DNA of 64,000 bases from Piscicola geometra (GCA_943735955.1 OX030960.1:9141788-9205787), one strand, 5' to 3'. Shown: positions 27,586 to 53,365, numbered from the stretch's first letter. Translations and numbers: made by a program. The notes: generated by a model from the letters alone, not told the origin.

Positions 27586-28068
27586 CCGAATGCGAAGCGC
27601 TCAACTTTCATTTGTTTTGTTATTTAAAAAAGCAAAACCTACGCGACCATTCAACTTGCGCAATCTATTTATACATATCGGACTCATTTGTACACTTGTG
27701 TTGGTTGGCTGAGAAGGTGGACGATGACGCCATTGCTGCAAATGTGACCTAGTTACGAGGTGCAGCAACCAATGGGAGCTGAGATCAAGTGGAGAGGCCC
27801 GTGCAGGAGGACCAATTATAGGCAGGCTGCTATGATGTTGATGACGATGCAATGTATAAGAAGTGCATAAATATCGATACAAAGTGAGTGGAATAAATAA
27901 ATGATGTGTGAATAATGAATACGAATTAAGTGAAACAACAACTTGTATGTCTTATACATACATTGACGTGTATATTTTGTTTACATATTTCATGTGTTTT
28001 GTAGTTCTATAACGGCTAAACACACATAATCAGTGAAGCAAACTCCCACATCACACAAACATCTATAT

Positions 28069-28192
28069 AGATGTATATAGAGATATATATAGAGATATAT
28101 ATATAGAGAGAGATATATATAGAGATATATATAGAGATATATATAGAGATATATATAGAGAGATATATATAGAGATATATATATATATACAA
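28069..28192 (+). repeat. AGATATATAT repeat
   Basis: Compound AG/AT tract with a roughly 14-nt periodicity (GAGATATATATA). Confidence 0.85.
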
Positions 28193-28797
28193 GGAAACCT
28201 CCTTAATCGGACAGACTGGCACACCACCCATGCCATCAACTGGTACACATCCTCTACAGAAGTGAAGTTGTTAATGATACAATTCAAGAGAGAAGGCAGA
28301 AGATGCCACGATGGAGTTGTTGAATTGATGCCAGCTTAGAGAGGTTCCTGCATGTATAGACGTATCACCGTGATGGACGTCAAAGGTGGTGGTTGTTGTT
28401 GTTGTTGTTATCGCGAGGTTATGGTGTCGTTATGATGAGGTTTAAACTTCTCTTTGAGAGTATAAAACGAAAAATGTTCGACAACGGAAAAGAGAACGAT
28501 GAAGACGACGCTGAAGATGGTGTAGGTGCAATGATGATGATGATCCTAGAGGTGGGAGGGTGCTGCTGATGATGATGGTGGTGGTGGGCAGGGCAAGTTG
28601 AAGATGAAAGTCTACACGAAACTGAAGCATCTCTGAGCCCACATTGCCGCACTTAATTACCACTTCATTAATTGATTCAATTAATCATTCAATTACACCT
28701 TCCCAAACTAATTGAATAAACGATCTAAATGTTAATTCGTAAATTACGACATAGGCTAACAGCTGGGATAGCTATTATAACAGTGAGCATGTTACGA

Positions 28798-28873
28798 AGC
28801 ATGATGATGATGACGATGATGATGATGATGATGACGACGATGATGATGATGATAACGATGATGATGATGATGA
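28798..28873 (+). repeat. (GAT)n tract
   Basis: ATGATGATGATGACGATGATG type repeat with scattered C and A substitutions. Confidence 0.85.
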
Positions 28874-29154
28874 TCGACCGCTAGATGGTTGTTGCTGCAA
28901 GAGGCGTGTGCCGAAAGCGACCAACGCGGACAGAACACCATTGTATTTGTTCAACATTTTGTTCAGTAAAGAAGCTAAAAATGAATCTAATTAACATAAT
29001 GCATGCATTATTAGAATAAGAAAAGTTTGAATCGGAACATTTGTGAACTTTGATATTGATACTATTATTATCATTATTATTGTTTTTAGTATTTTTTTGC
29101 TTATTGTTATTACAACTCGAATGGCAGCGCAGGCAGTAACAACAGCTCTAATCT

Positions 29155-29276
29155 GAATATACATACATACATACATACAAACATACATACATACATACAT
29201 ACATACATACATACATACATACATACATACATACATACATACATACATACATACATACAAACATACATACATACAA
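29155..29276 (+). repeat. (ACAT)n tract
   Basis: Almost pure ACAT tetranucleotide repeat of about 120 bases with two ACAAAC interruptions. Confidence 0.92.
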
Positions 29277-29522
29277 ATCACATACGCACGCAAATGAATA
29301 AATAAATACAAACGCGTATACGGAAAAATATATACAAAAGACGCATACAAACACACGTACACAAACACGAAGCCACAACGGATGTGGGAGATGTACGAAT
29401 TCACCAATGAGTTGTGGTTGTGGAGTTGTGGTTGTGGAGTTGTGGTTGGGGAGGTGTTGTGTGAAGGTGTAGTTGTTGTTGTAAAGGTCGTGCTAGTTGT
29501 TGTTTTGTGGTAGTAATAGTTG

Positions 29523-29766
29523 TAGTGGAGGTGGAGCAGTAGTTGTGGAGGTGTAGTAGTAGTTGTGGAGGTGTAGTAGTAGTTGTGGAGGTGTAGTAGT
29601 AGTTGTGGAGGTGTAGTAGTAGTTGTGGAGGTGTAGTAGTAGTTGTGGAGGTGTAGTAGTAGTTGTGGAGGTGTAGTAGTAGTTGTGGAAGTGTAGTAGT
29701 AGTTGTGGAGGTGTAGTAGTAGTTGTGGAGGTGTAGTAGTAGTTGTGGAGGTGTAGTAGTAGTTGT
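29523..29766 (+). repeat. 20-nt minisatellite GTGTAGTAGTAGTTGTGGAG
   Basis: About 12 copies in strict 20-nt register (each 60-base line repeats three units), with single-base variants only. Confidence 0.93.
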
Positions 29767-30266
29767 AGATTTAATTTTTATGGAAAACTACTCAGGTTTT
29801 GAAATTGTTGAGGACAAACATAAAAACGTCAATATTTTTAAACAACTGAAAATAATAATAATAAATGCCCAAAAAATAATAAAATAAAACAATTTTAATA
29901 AAAATTAATACTAATACAAATAATAAATTAAAAGATAAAATCGATAAAGGAAACGATTGTTTTAGGCGAAGCAAGAAATGAAGTTGAGATGTTGCAAGCC
30001 CCTTATAAACCCTTGCAAGAAGTACCCTTCCACCGTACCCCCTCTGCCTCTCCCTCAATTCGATTAATTAATACCCGTAAGTACAACATTTATTTAATTA
30101 TATATACCAATAATAACGCCATTCTATTAGGAAAATTTAATTGAATCTAATTAAGCTAATTTAATGCGGTATTAAATGAGAAAATGTAATTAAACAATGG
30201 AAAAATCAACCTATACAACAACGCCTCGAAACTTTTGACATTATGAACGTTACACTAACAGGTGCA

Positions 30267-30267
30267 A

Positions 30268-30298
<31 letters not shown>

Positions 30299-30452
30299 TG
30301 GTAGTGAAAGTGATGGCGATGATGATAATGATGATGGTGAAGTGAGAATCATTAGAAGTGGGACAAACGAAAGCAAGTATGATGCTGATGGTAGTGGTGA
30401 TGATGACGATGATAATGGTGGTGGTGATGACGATGGTGATGATGATGATGGA
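30267..30452 (+). repeat. GAT-rich tract next to LARP4 stop codon
   Basis: Imperfect (GAT)n with GTG and AAT interruptions lies directly 3' of the LARP4 coding region and is probably in its 3' untranslated region. Confidence 0.75.
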
Positions 30453-30457
30453 AAACA

Positions 30458-39278
<8,821 letters not shown>

Positions 39279-40012
39279 AACACCCCTGAATTCGATATGT
39301 TTGTCAAATTATCCTTCCATCATGATTGCCAATCATACATTTAATTTGAAAATAGTAAAAATAACTGTTGATAATTTTTTATTATAAAATTTTGAAAGTA
39401 TTAAATGTTAAACCTTGAACAGTATTTGTCTTTTAATGTTTCAAGAGCGTGTTTGCGCAATATGGCGGAATGGAATTGTTTTTTGAACTAAAAATGTTTT
39501 TACAATTTAGATAAATTTAAATTTATTAGAATAGTATTCTCGAATAATGTTAATTATACTAAAGCCAACATGATAATAAATTTAGCCCCACATATACCGT
39601 CCATTAATAGTCGAGAAAAACAAACACCTAATTACAAAAAAATGGAGGTTACTGCTCTCTAGGGTTGGACTGTTTATAGCAATACCTAAAGTCCTGAAAA
39701 GTACAGATTCTGTTCCAAAATCCAAAAAGATTTATTCAAGTTTTTAAAAAAATATGTTTTTTTTGTAAATTTTATTTCAAAAACTATCTTTAACGAGATC
39801 CAAACATTCAGACTACATTTTCATGTCTATAAAATGATAAGCATTCTAGACTGCTATGCCTCTTTCGACAAGGTACCTTATTCACGAGCAGACGCATAAA
39901 TATGTTGAAGCTATAGAGGCCTTGGTTATTTTTTAGAAAGCCTTTGAAAGTTCTATAGAAGATCTTGAAGTTGAACAATTGAAATCAGCACTGAATCTAA
40001 ATAATATTTATT
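39279..40012. other. Intergenic, METTL21-like to LARP4
   Basis: 734 AT-rich bases between the stop of the methyltransferase and the start of LARP4, both on the minus strand. No feature beyond AT richness was seen. Confidence 0.5.
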
Positions 40013-41123
40013 TTACAAAACTTCTTTTTTTAAAGCCAGATAAACGTGAATGTCGAGCTTTTTGTCATAAAAGACGACTTTCATGGCGAAGAAGCGCTCA
40101 AGGGCCACCAGGAAGGCAGCATCCTTGGCATACCTCACCTTGCAACCCAGCAGTACTTTCGTCTTAGAGTTTGATAACGTTGTCAAAGTATGCGCCAAGT
40201 CATCAAATGTGTCTTCTATGTAAATGATGTCAGCTCCAATGATGTAATCGTAATCGTCAGTGAAGCTGGCAAGGTCATGACCCCACCTCAACTCCCTCAC
40301 CACAGCAGAGATATCATTCATTTTCAAGTTCTCTCTGATGTTTCCAAGGCAGTGTCTCAGGTCTGTTATGGTCACCATAGCCCCTGTGTGGTATTTAAGT
40401 GTATATTATTTTATAATAAATTCAAATTCAATTATTTGTAAAGCTATCTTGTGTTATACAAAAACATGAGTAAGGAACAAGAAGTTTGAAAAAGAATCAA
40501 TAAAAAATACACAGTTCTAATCTAATATTCATCCTCACTATTTTCATCTAAGTCATTAAATCATAACACAAACATTGAATAGATTAAATATTTTCACCAA
40601 GTTTTGAAGCAGCAATTCCAACAAATCCTGTTCCAGCACCAAGTTCTAGAACATTCTTGTCTTTAATATCTTCACTTTTCAAATAATTAGCTAAAATTAT
40701 TGCCTGAATATTGAATATTTTTAAAAATTAAATGAGAATGTTGAATAGTTTCAATGACTTTTGGATGAAAATGAACTATAAGAAAAACGTTAGACATACT
40801 GAGTCCCAGACAGATCCAGCTACACCCATTTCACTCCATCTTTGCCTGATCTTGATTTCTTCCCCATTGAATTTAAACTCACGTTCACTTTTGTGCAAAA
40901 GAGGTATTTTTTCTTCATCATAAACAACTAAAGCTTGGTGAAATTTTTTTTTTGAAACTTTGCATTCTGTTTTTATATAATCTGAATCTGCTTTTGAGCA
41001 CGTCTGTGAAAGAGAAACTTCTTGGCATAATGACTTCATGAAACAAGAAAGGCTGAAACAAATGCTAAAAGTTGTTGTTAATTTCATAGCTCCAAAGAAT
41101 CTTATAATTTCACACGTTATCAT
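40013..41123 (-). CDS. METTL21-type protein-lysine methyltransferase
   Basis: METTL21 enzymes transfer methyl groups from S-adenosylmethionine to lysines, for example on Hsp70 (METTL21A). Exons: 41123-40800, 40703-40598, 40383-40013; product 266 residues from the first ATG. Family landmarks are KIRQRWSEMGVAGSVWDS (substrate-side), motif I ELGAGTGFVG (128-137), post-I MVTITDL, ELRWGHDL, and GADIIYIEDTF carrying the DxxY signature, then a C-terminal strand DIHVYLAL. The spacing is closest to METTL21A. The start is uncertain: a later ATG (41039, MKSLCQ) would give 238 residues, nearer to the family's 218-230. The first 28 residues include a hydrophobic stretch but no clear targeting role. Its start is about 140 bases from that of RSPH9 on the opposite strand, so the two probably share a promoter. 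Confidence 0.9.
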
Positions 41124-41263
41124 TAACTTTAAACAAAAATTTAGTAAGGTAATCCTCTTTTGATATCTATTTTATTAAATTTTACTTATGTAGAATTTTT
41201 CAAAAGACGTTAGCAACTGTTGCGTCGTTTTCTAGAACCATAGCAGACAATTTAAAGGAACAA
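41124..41263. promoter_or_regulatory. Probable bidirectional promoter, METTL21-like / RSPH9
   Basis: Only 140 bases separate the divergent start codons, so both transcription starts must lie in or near this interval. No TATA box or named factor site can be assigned with confidence. Confidence 0.55.
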
Positions 41264-42234
41264 ATGGATTCAGAGTATCTCCATTTGTTTGCTCCAAATT
41301 TGAGCTATGATGGAATTATTTTATCCAGTGAGCACAAATCAGCTCTCGAAACCTCTTTGAAAGTCCTCAAAGACGAAATGAGGTTCAAGAAACTTTATTT
41401 TTGGGGCAAGATCTTGACCATGGGAGCTCCATATTACATCGTGCAGGGTGTGGAGGAAGAAACCGATCCACTTTACCGTCGATCACTCTTCAGCCAGGAC
41501 TGCATCAACTGGGCTCTGCTGAACCCTCCGACTGACCAGATGAAGAAGGATGTCAAGCGGACCAAAGGCATGATGACTGGTCAGTTGGGCTACAACATGG
41601 ACGAGCAAGAAGAAGAGGAAGAAGATGACGATAAAGGTTCGTTTTGTGATGTCTATTTGAATATATAAAAACTCACAATAGTCAACTGATAAATGATCAA
41701 ACCACGCATATTACAGATATTGTCGAAGGCTCAGAAATCGATGATCTCGATAAAGAAGAAGAAGAAGATGCTCAACTGGACTTTATGACTCCAGTCGTGA
41801 TGAAGGAGGAAGACAAGCTGACCAGCACTATCGACTGGATCGACTTCGAGACCAGTCTGGTGCCCAGAGGGGCGTATGCGCAGACCGTGACAGGAAACAT
41901 CATCGCGAACAATCTCTTCTCTGGCTTAAGTTTCATAGAAGCGGGTAAGATCTACAACTACCGACATTTAAGACCCGCAGTCAGACTCCTGGAGAAGACT
42001 GTCCTGCAACGAGCCGATCTGGATCGAGCCATTGACTTTCTAGATCCGATTGTGGAAGACATTCCGAGCGAGATAAGCTGGTGTCTGCAGTACGAGAGAG
42101 GAGGTTCCATCATCACCATCAAGAGTCTCTTGTGGCCTGGATACGTCTTCTACCACATGCCGAATACGCGCTTTTATGGAGGCCTATATTTCGGAAATGG
42201 AATCAAAAACCTTGATTTGCCTTTCATGATTTAA
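41264..42234 (+). CDS. RSPH9: Radial spoke head protein 9 homologue
   Basis: RSPH9 is part of the radial spoke head that links the central pair to the outer doublets in motile 9+2 cilia. Exons 41264-41636 and 41717-42234 join in phase to 296 residues (human 276). Conserved blocks include KLYFWGKILTMGAPYYIVQG, INWALLNPP, the MTGQLGYNMD segment, STIDWIDFETSLVPRGAY, FSGLSFIEA, RADLDRAIDFLDP, WCLQYERGGSIITIKSLLWPG and the C-terminal FYGGLYFGNGIKNLDLPFM. An acidic Glu/Asp insertion spans the exon junction. The gene ends only 272 bases before the next start codon. Confidence 0.96.
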
Positions 42235-42506
42235 TTCGTTTTCAATAATTTATGTTTTTCCAATCTTTTTCTTTAGTTTCGAAAAAAATGTAAACTAAGT
42301 TGTTAAATTATTTGTTAAAAAATTTTTTTCATCAGTAATTTATACAAATTTTATAACTATATTTAATTACTTTGTTTATGAAAATGTAAAATCGTTTTGA
42401 GGCTAGCGAACCCGACGTAGTAAGATTTTGTAAAAGTTCTTTTAAAAGATCGATATTACTTGAAAATATATTCTGATACATTTATTGGATTTTGAAATAA
42501 ACCAAA

Positions 42507-43753
42507 ATGGGAGACAGTCATTACTTTGATTTAAAAACGAAAAAAATTCTGTTAAATTTTCTTAGTTTGCTTCCAGCCGATTCAAGCCAACTAAATGACA
42601 GCTTCAAAAGTGATAGTACAAGAGGCAGCAGTATTGAAAAGACTCTAATCAGCTCATTGGAAAATCATGCTACAAGTGATGTGATTTTGATAAAAAAGAA
42701 GAATAAAACAATAGCTTTCAGACATTCAAACTCGTCATCATCAGCCTCATCATCAGCTTCATCATCTGCCCGCTCGTCCGATCATTCCTCAGCACACTCT
42801 CAAAACAGTCAGACTTCCTTCTCCAGTCGTACGGGCGCAAAGCCAGATGGCAACGTGTGGTTTGATGCAGTGGATTGCAGCTCAGATGCGTCAGGCTATT
42901 CTGAGCTGGTGATGCCAACGCTGGAAGAAATGCAAGAAGCACACACGTACGTGGACATCTGTGAAGACGGGGAGGAGCTGGGCAAGGAGATCAAAGGCAT
43001 TCGAAGGGAGATTCAAGGTCGATTTAAGTGTTATTATTACTATATAAATGATAACATGGTATTTATATATTTATGCTCATCACATATCACATATTTTTTA
43101 AAATATATAAAATATTTAAGCTAAAATTGAATACATTGCACAGAAGAAGAAACAATGTTTCAATCTGATCCTGCACTGAGGCAAGCGGCTATGATAATGA
43201 GCTCGAGTGTTGCCTTTGATTCAGTAGGAGATGGCAGGGATGTGGTCGATGGTCCGTCAGGCGATGATGCGAACTTGATTGCTAGCGAGGTAGAATAATC
43301 TTTTGGTGTTCTGTAAAGTCTTTTTTATATAGCTTAATTTTGTGCAGAGTTTGAATCATAAAAGACTCATAGATTAATTGTTAAGAATTATTATAATACA
43401 TTATAATGCAAATTATCATTTAAATTAATCAAGTAAAAATACATAAGTTATAGACTACAAATAAGAGTCCATTATTTGCCTGCAGGTGGGCATGCGTCTG
43501 CGAGTGCTGGGCGACCAGGTGGAGCGACAGTACAACAACGACCTCCTCTGCGAGGTGAACGGTCTCCTGCCCTTGCTGAACACCGACCGCTTCGAGGAGT
43601 GCTTCCATGCCTCCGTCAGCAAGCTGCTCACCCTCGTTGGATCCGGCTGGAATGCCGTGAGCGGTGGTGGTATTAGTAGTAGTGGTGGTGGTAGTAGTAA
43701 TAGTAGTAGTAGTAGTGGTAGTAGTAGTAGTAGTAGTAGTAGGAGTAGTAGTG

Positions 43754-43834
<81 letters not shown>

Positions 43835-43873
43835 AGTGTAGTGGTAGTAGTAGTAGTAGTAGTAAGTGTAGTG

Positions 43874-43943
<70 letters not shown>

Positions 43944-44165
43944 GAGTAGTAGTAGTAGTAGAAGTAGCCATCCACCACCATGACAACCAAGGTGGCTCTG
44001 ATCTTCACACTGGCTCAGAAGCTGGTGGTGGCATCGGCTGGGATGCTGAGGAGGGTGATGGCGGTTGCCTCGAGGGCCGTCATGCAGCATGAAAGGCAGT
44101 TCATCGAGGAGCAAGGAGGATGGGTGAGGAGGAGGAGGAGGGTGGTGATTATGATGTTACACACA

Positions 44166-44199
<34 letters not shown>

Positions 44200-44293
44200 G
44201 GAGGTGGTGAGCGGAATGAATGTGGAATATTTGGGATCTTCAGTCGACAGTCCTGCTCCCAACCAAGCCAACCCAATCTCGTCAACTAACTAG
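42507..44293 (+). CDS. Bak/Bax-like multidomain Bcl-2 family protein
   Basis: Bak and Bax permeabilise the outer mitochondrial membrane in apoptosis. Exons: 42507-43017, 43144-43289, 43486-43656, 43992-44123, 44201-44293; product 350 residues. The BH3 lies at about 220-235 with LRVLGDQVERQY (Leu224, Gly228, Asp229), close to the Bak BH3. BH1 follows near SGWNAVALIFTLAQKL (Trp274), and BH2 near RQFIEEQGGWEVV (Trp320), the EEQGGW matching DQGGW/QRGGW of Bax and Bak. All junctions are in phase, although the exon 3-4 join leaves BH1 one residue shorter than in Bak. Odd points are a long Ser-rich N-terminal extension (about 1-170) and the lack of any C-terminal membrane helix: the protein ends about 30 residues after BH2. 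A further exon could exist beyond the (ACT)n array but was not found. Intron 3 is almost entirely (AGT)n and stop-free. Confidence 0.82.
43660..43968 (+). repeat. (AGT)n, Bak-like intron 3
   Basis: Roughly 300 bases of (GTA)n with GGT and GGA interruptions. The preceding exon frame reads Ser/Gly through it and stops only at 43981-43983. Confidence 0.93.
44157..44200 (+). repeat. (CA)n ending in an acceptor, Bak-like intron 4
   Basis: The intron is only 77 bases long, and its 3' half is (CA)n finishing as the acceptor CACACAG. Confidence 0.9.
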
Positions 44294-46265
<1,972 letters not shown>

Positions 46266-47928
46266 CTATTTGGTGAAGACGCTGTCGAGGCACTGGTTGC
46301 AGTGGATGCCGAACTTGCTCTGTGGTTGAAGGTGGTTGAAGGTGGTTGAAGGTGGTTGAATGTGGTTGAAGGTGGTTGAAGGTGGTTGAAGGTGGTTGAA
46401 TGTGGTTGAAGGTGGTTGAATGTGGTTGAAGGTGGTTGAAGGTGGTTGAATGTGGTTGAAGGTGGTTGAAGGTGGTTGAATGTGGTTGAAGGTGGTTGAA
46501 GGTGGTTGAATGTGGTTGAAGGTGGTTGAAGGTGGTTGAATGTGGTTGAAGGTGGTTGAATGTGGTTGAATGTGGTTGAAGGTGGTTGAAGGTGGTTGAA
46601 GGTGGTTGAATGTGGTTGAAGGTGGTTGAATGTGGTTGAAGGTGGTTGAATGTGGTTGAAGGGGGTTGAAGGTGGTTGAATGTGGTTGAAGGTGGTTGAA
46701 GGTGGTTGAAGGTAGTTGAATGTGGTTGAAGGTGGTTGAAGGTGGTTGAAGGTGGTTAGAGGTGGTTGCTTCATTGGTGGTTTCTTCAACACTAAAGATT
46801 CTTCCACATCAAAAGAAGTAGGACACAATCACCACCTGGAAGGGCATCTCCCTCCTGATCCTCTGCAACTCCTCCTTCTCCATCCTCGCAAAGTCATCCT
46901 GCTCCTTCTGCATCGTCCTGAAGCGCTCAATCTCCGCCAGCTGTTCGTGTTTTGCGAACCTCCTCATCATCATCATCACTAACTCTATCATAATCATCAT
47001 CGTTGTGTCCATAATACTCATCATCATCATCACTACCTCTATCATCATCATCATCACTAACTATCATTATCATCATCATGTCCATAATACCCATCATCCT
47101 GTTCATATTCATCATCATCGACATTCCTCACGACTACAAGTAACCTGCATCACATCCGAGGGCTTCCCAAACCATCAAACCCCCCTTTAGCGCCCAATCC
47201 CACCCAAGCAACCTACCCCTTCCCCCTTGCCCACCCACTAACAGTTTCCTGCTGCAAGTAGTGGTACTTTTCTCTGGTCTGCTCAGCCAGCTGCTGTCGG
47301 TACTTGTGGTTCTTTTCTTCCTTCAATCGGTTCTTCTGAATCTCCTTCTCCGTCATCTCAGCCATCATTTGCTGATTCTGAAGCAGAGATTGACGGTGTG
47401 GAAGAATCAATTCAGATTGTGTCGTTGATTTTATCATTTAATGCTTTATTAATGCAACATATCAAAGACTCTGCATATTGAATAATTGATGAAATAGGCA
47501 ATAAATATAGAAAAAAGTGGGAAATAAGTGCACGAATCAACCAACAGTGGCTTCGATCTTCATTTCGTATTCTCTCTTGGCATCCCTGTCAGCCTGGTTG
47601 GTTGTGCCTCCTTTATTTAACTTTATTCAAATTCAGTTTTTAATTTCAGTTTGAAATTTAATTAATTAATTAATTAATTTTAAACTCGAATAACAAAAAC
47701 TTGTGCCAGTATCCCCTTTCAAATTATAATTGATAAATCAATGATTAAATTACTTTTATGTTAAACCACTTAATTGAATCTCGACTGATTGCACACCTGT
47801 TTGAGCTTCAGCGACTGCAGATGCTCCTTCTTCTTCTGCGCCTTCTCAGCCTCGACCCTCTTCCGGTCCATCTTGCCGAAGCTGTCCATGCGTCTGATGT
47901 CCTCGTTGTTCAGGAAGGAGAACTGGAT

Positions 47929-47995
<67 letters not shown>

Positions 47996-49799
47996 GTGTG
48001 TTTGTGTGTGTGTGTGTGTGCGTGTGTGTGTGTTTGTGTGTGTGTTTGTATGCGTGTGTTTGTGTGCGTATGTGTTTGTATGTGTGTTGTTTTGTTGCCA
48101 ATAAAGTTAGCCAATACAAAACTAATTGCTAATCTACACGACAGATTGGCCATTGGGGAATATGACAATCTTGAAGCTGGCAACTACGCTGCAAGGAAGC
48201 ATCAGAGTTTCCAGGCGTCATCAAACCTCGCTATTTCTGTGAGGTTCTTTTCTTTCTCGATTTCCTCGAGTTTTTCTCGCATCTGGCGATTGAATTGAAA
48301 CATTTTATTTTGTTCATAATTTGTGTGTTCCTGTTTTTTATTTCATCTCTCTTTATACTCAATCACCGAAAAACTATAAGACTCTTAAACAAAACCATGC
48401 AATTTTAAAACTACCCACAAACCAATCAACCAACACCAACCCACCAACCAAACCCTCCTCCCCACCTTATCTTTGAGGGCCTCCTTGGCAGCATCCACCT
48501 CAACTCTTCGACCTCCTCTCGCTCGCATCAGCTCGACCAGGTCTCGATTGGGACAGGCCAGCGTGCACCTCCTCGTCATCTCCCGCTCCTGCACCATGTG
48601 AGCGTGTCTCAGACGCTGGCTCTCCATCAAGTCCACTTGTGCCTGTCTCTTCTTCTGCCTCCTTCTGCATGCATCCTCCTCTCTCTGCCTCCTCACCTCC
48701 TCCAGTATGTCTGCCTCTGTCTCCAGACCTCTGCAGCGCTCCATGTGTTTCGCTAGATGATTCTCCTGCACGAATTTTAATGCTTCTAGAGGTAATGGTG
48801 ATGGTAATGATGGTCATGGTGATGATGATGATGAAATATCACACAGACAAATGCTTAAAGGTAGCGACTCTGGTGGTTGTCCCTTCTCATGGCCAGCAGT
48901 CGAAGCATTATGGAAACGTGGAGTGCAGTTTAAATCCTAGTTAGAGTGGCGCTGGTGCAAGAGTTTCAAGGCACGAACCTCAAGTTGCGTGAGCAGTCCT
49001 TTCTTGAAGGCCTCCTGCTTCAGACACTTCTGCCTCCTCATCTCTTCGTCTGTGGGATTTTTCAGGTCCAGACTGCTCAGAAAGGCTTCCTCTCTCTTCC
49101 TGAGACGCTCTTCCTCTTCCTTGAGAAGTTTTTCTTCGATTTGCGATTTTTGGAACTCTGCCACGTAACACCTCTCCATCGTTTTCTTCAGCTTCGGAAT
49201 CAAAGCGCTACAAGAAATTGTTTTGCAATTTAGTTTCATCGAGGTAGTGTGTACTGAGTGAATGAGAAATGAACTCTTAGATAAGAATAAATACAAACAC
49301 ACACATTTACACGTACAAAACATACGTTTGAACATAGAAACACATTTGGACATACAGACACATACAGACCTCTCTTGGTGAACGGAATGTATTTTCTTGA
49401 GTTTGACAGTTTCAGCATCCTTCATCTTCGCCATCACCTTCGCCACCTCTTCATCTCTTTCCTGTCTCTCTCTCGCCTCCTTGTAGCAGTCTCCCTGCAG
49501 TGCACAGATGCACCAGATCAGAATTGGATAATTCTTTGGAGGAATTCTGCTCAATAACTGCGCCCGTAGCGTAATTTTCCTCTTGTCAATGTGGGCCAAA
49601 CTGCTCGAACCCAACCTTTCTTTTCTCCATCTCGCTCCCCATCTAATCCACCTCTTACTCAGCCCTTGTGCCCTTGATAGACTTCCACCACACTGTCACG
49701 ACAACTCCACAAATGACTTACCTGCATTGCCCTCTCTTCCATCATCTTCTCGTACTCCAGCCTCGCTTTGTTCATCAGCTTCATTTTTCCAATACTCAT
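46266..49799 (-). CDS. Unrecognised coiled-coil protein with C-terminal CxxC
   Basis: Exons 5'->3': 49799-49722, 49494-49370, 49207-48979, 48765-48466, 48330-48227, 47929-47797, 47593-47546, 47377-47243, 46940-46836, 46319-46266; all phases agree and the product is 436 residues. The whole chain is rich in Glu, Lys, Arg and Gln with heptad-like spacing, as in trichohyalin/plectin-homology ciliary proteins (for example [54 protein letters not shown]). It ends in [17 protein letters not shown] with a CxxC. This ending and the coiled-coil style loosely recall CCDC81, but I cannot assign it. No membrane segment or signal was seen. It is divergent from the TCP11L1-like gene (468 bases apart). The last intron is a decamer array. 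Confidence 0.75.
46323..46757 (+). repeat. GGTGGTTGAA decamer array
   Basis: About 43 copies of a 10-nt unit (GGTGGTTGAA, variant TGTGGTTGAA in irregular alternation) fill intron 9 of the coiled-coil gene. The sense-strand unit is TTCAACCACC, and the acceptor TTCAACCACAG is a diverged repeat copy. Confidence 0.95.
47930..48088 (+). repeat. (GT)n at acceptor of coiled-coil gene intron 5
   Basis: Sense-strand (CA)n of over 100 bases ends as the acceptor CACACAG in front of exon 6. Confidence 0.9.
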
Positions 49800-50267
49800 T
49801 TTAGATGAATTGGAAACCTGTTTATATATTTCTAATTAAAATAAGTTTGTTAAATAATTTACTATTTATTTATTTTTTCAAACGCTGTCAAAATGACGAA
49901 GACATTGACATGGGATCATTCATAAATTTCTAAATATTAAAATATAAAGATAAAATTATTATTGGTAAAATATTCATGTTTTACTTATCTGCAATTTGTT
50001 AATTTGTCTTTAGGGCATTTAAATTTTAAATGCAATACTTAACGCATCAAAATTATTTTTAAAATGATATTTTTTCAAATAAATGTAATATAACTATTTA
50101 TATTTCAGAATCTAATAAATTATATAATACAAACGTAACTACTCATAAGAGATTCATAACAAAACTTTAAAAATAGCAAAATATATAACTCTTCTTTTTC
50201 AAAGGCTAAAGTTTGTTTGTCACTATATAAAATTTATATTCTATATATTTATACATTCAAATAAACA
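49800..50267. other. Divergent intergenic region, coiled-coil gene / TCP11L1-like
   Basis: 468 AT-rich bases between two divergent start codons. No defined element was seen. Confidence 0.5.

Positions 50268-53365
<3,098 letters not shown>

Larger units (their letters stand above)
25149..30457. other. Gene-poor, minisatellite-rich block
   Basis: No exon chain could be built here on either strand. Open frames are short or are translations of repeats. It contains at least six distinct tandem arrays, listed separately, and separates carrier B from the 3' end of LARP4. Confidence 0.6.

Noticed and set aside
39279..41123. A transposable element in the LARP4-METTL21 interval or elsewhere in the window
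   Set aside because: No terminal repeats, target duplications, reverse transcriptase or transposase motifs were found on either strand anywhere in the window.
43664..44092. Poly-Val, poly-Ser and poly-Tyr frames over (AGT)n and (ACT)n (also 44296-44504, 51316-52033)
   Set aside because: All frames of both strands are open because the repeat unit is three bases; no flanking conserved sequence supports them, apart from the exon 3 read-through noted as a finding.
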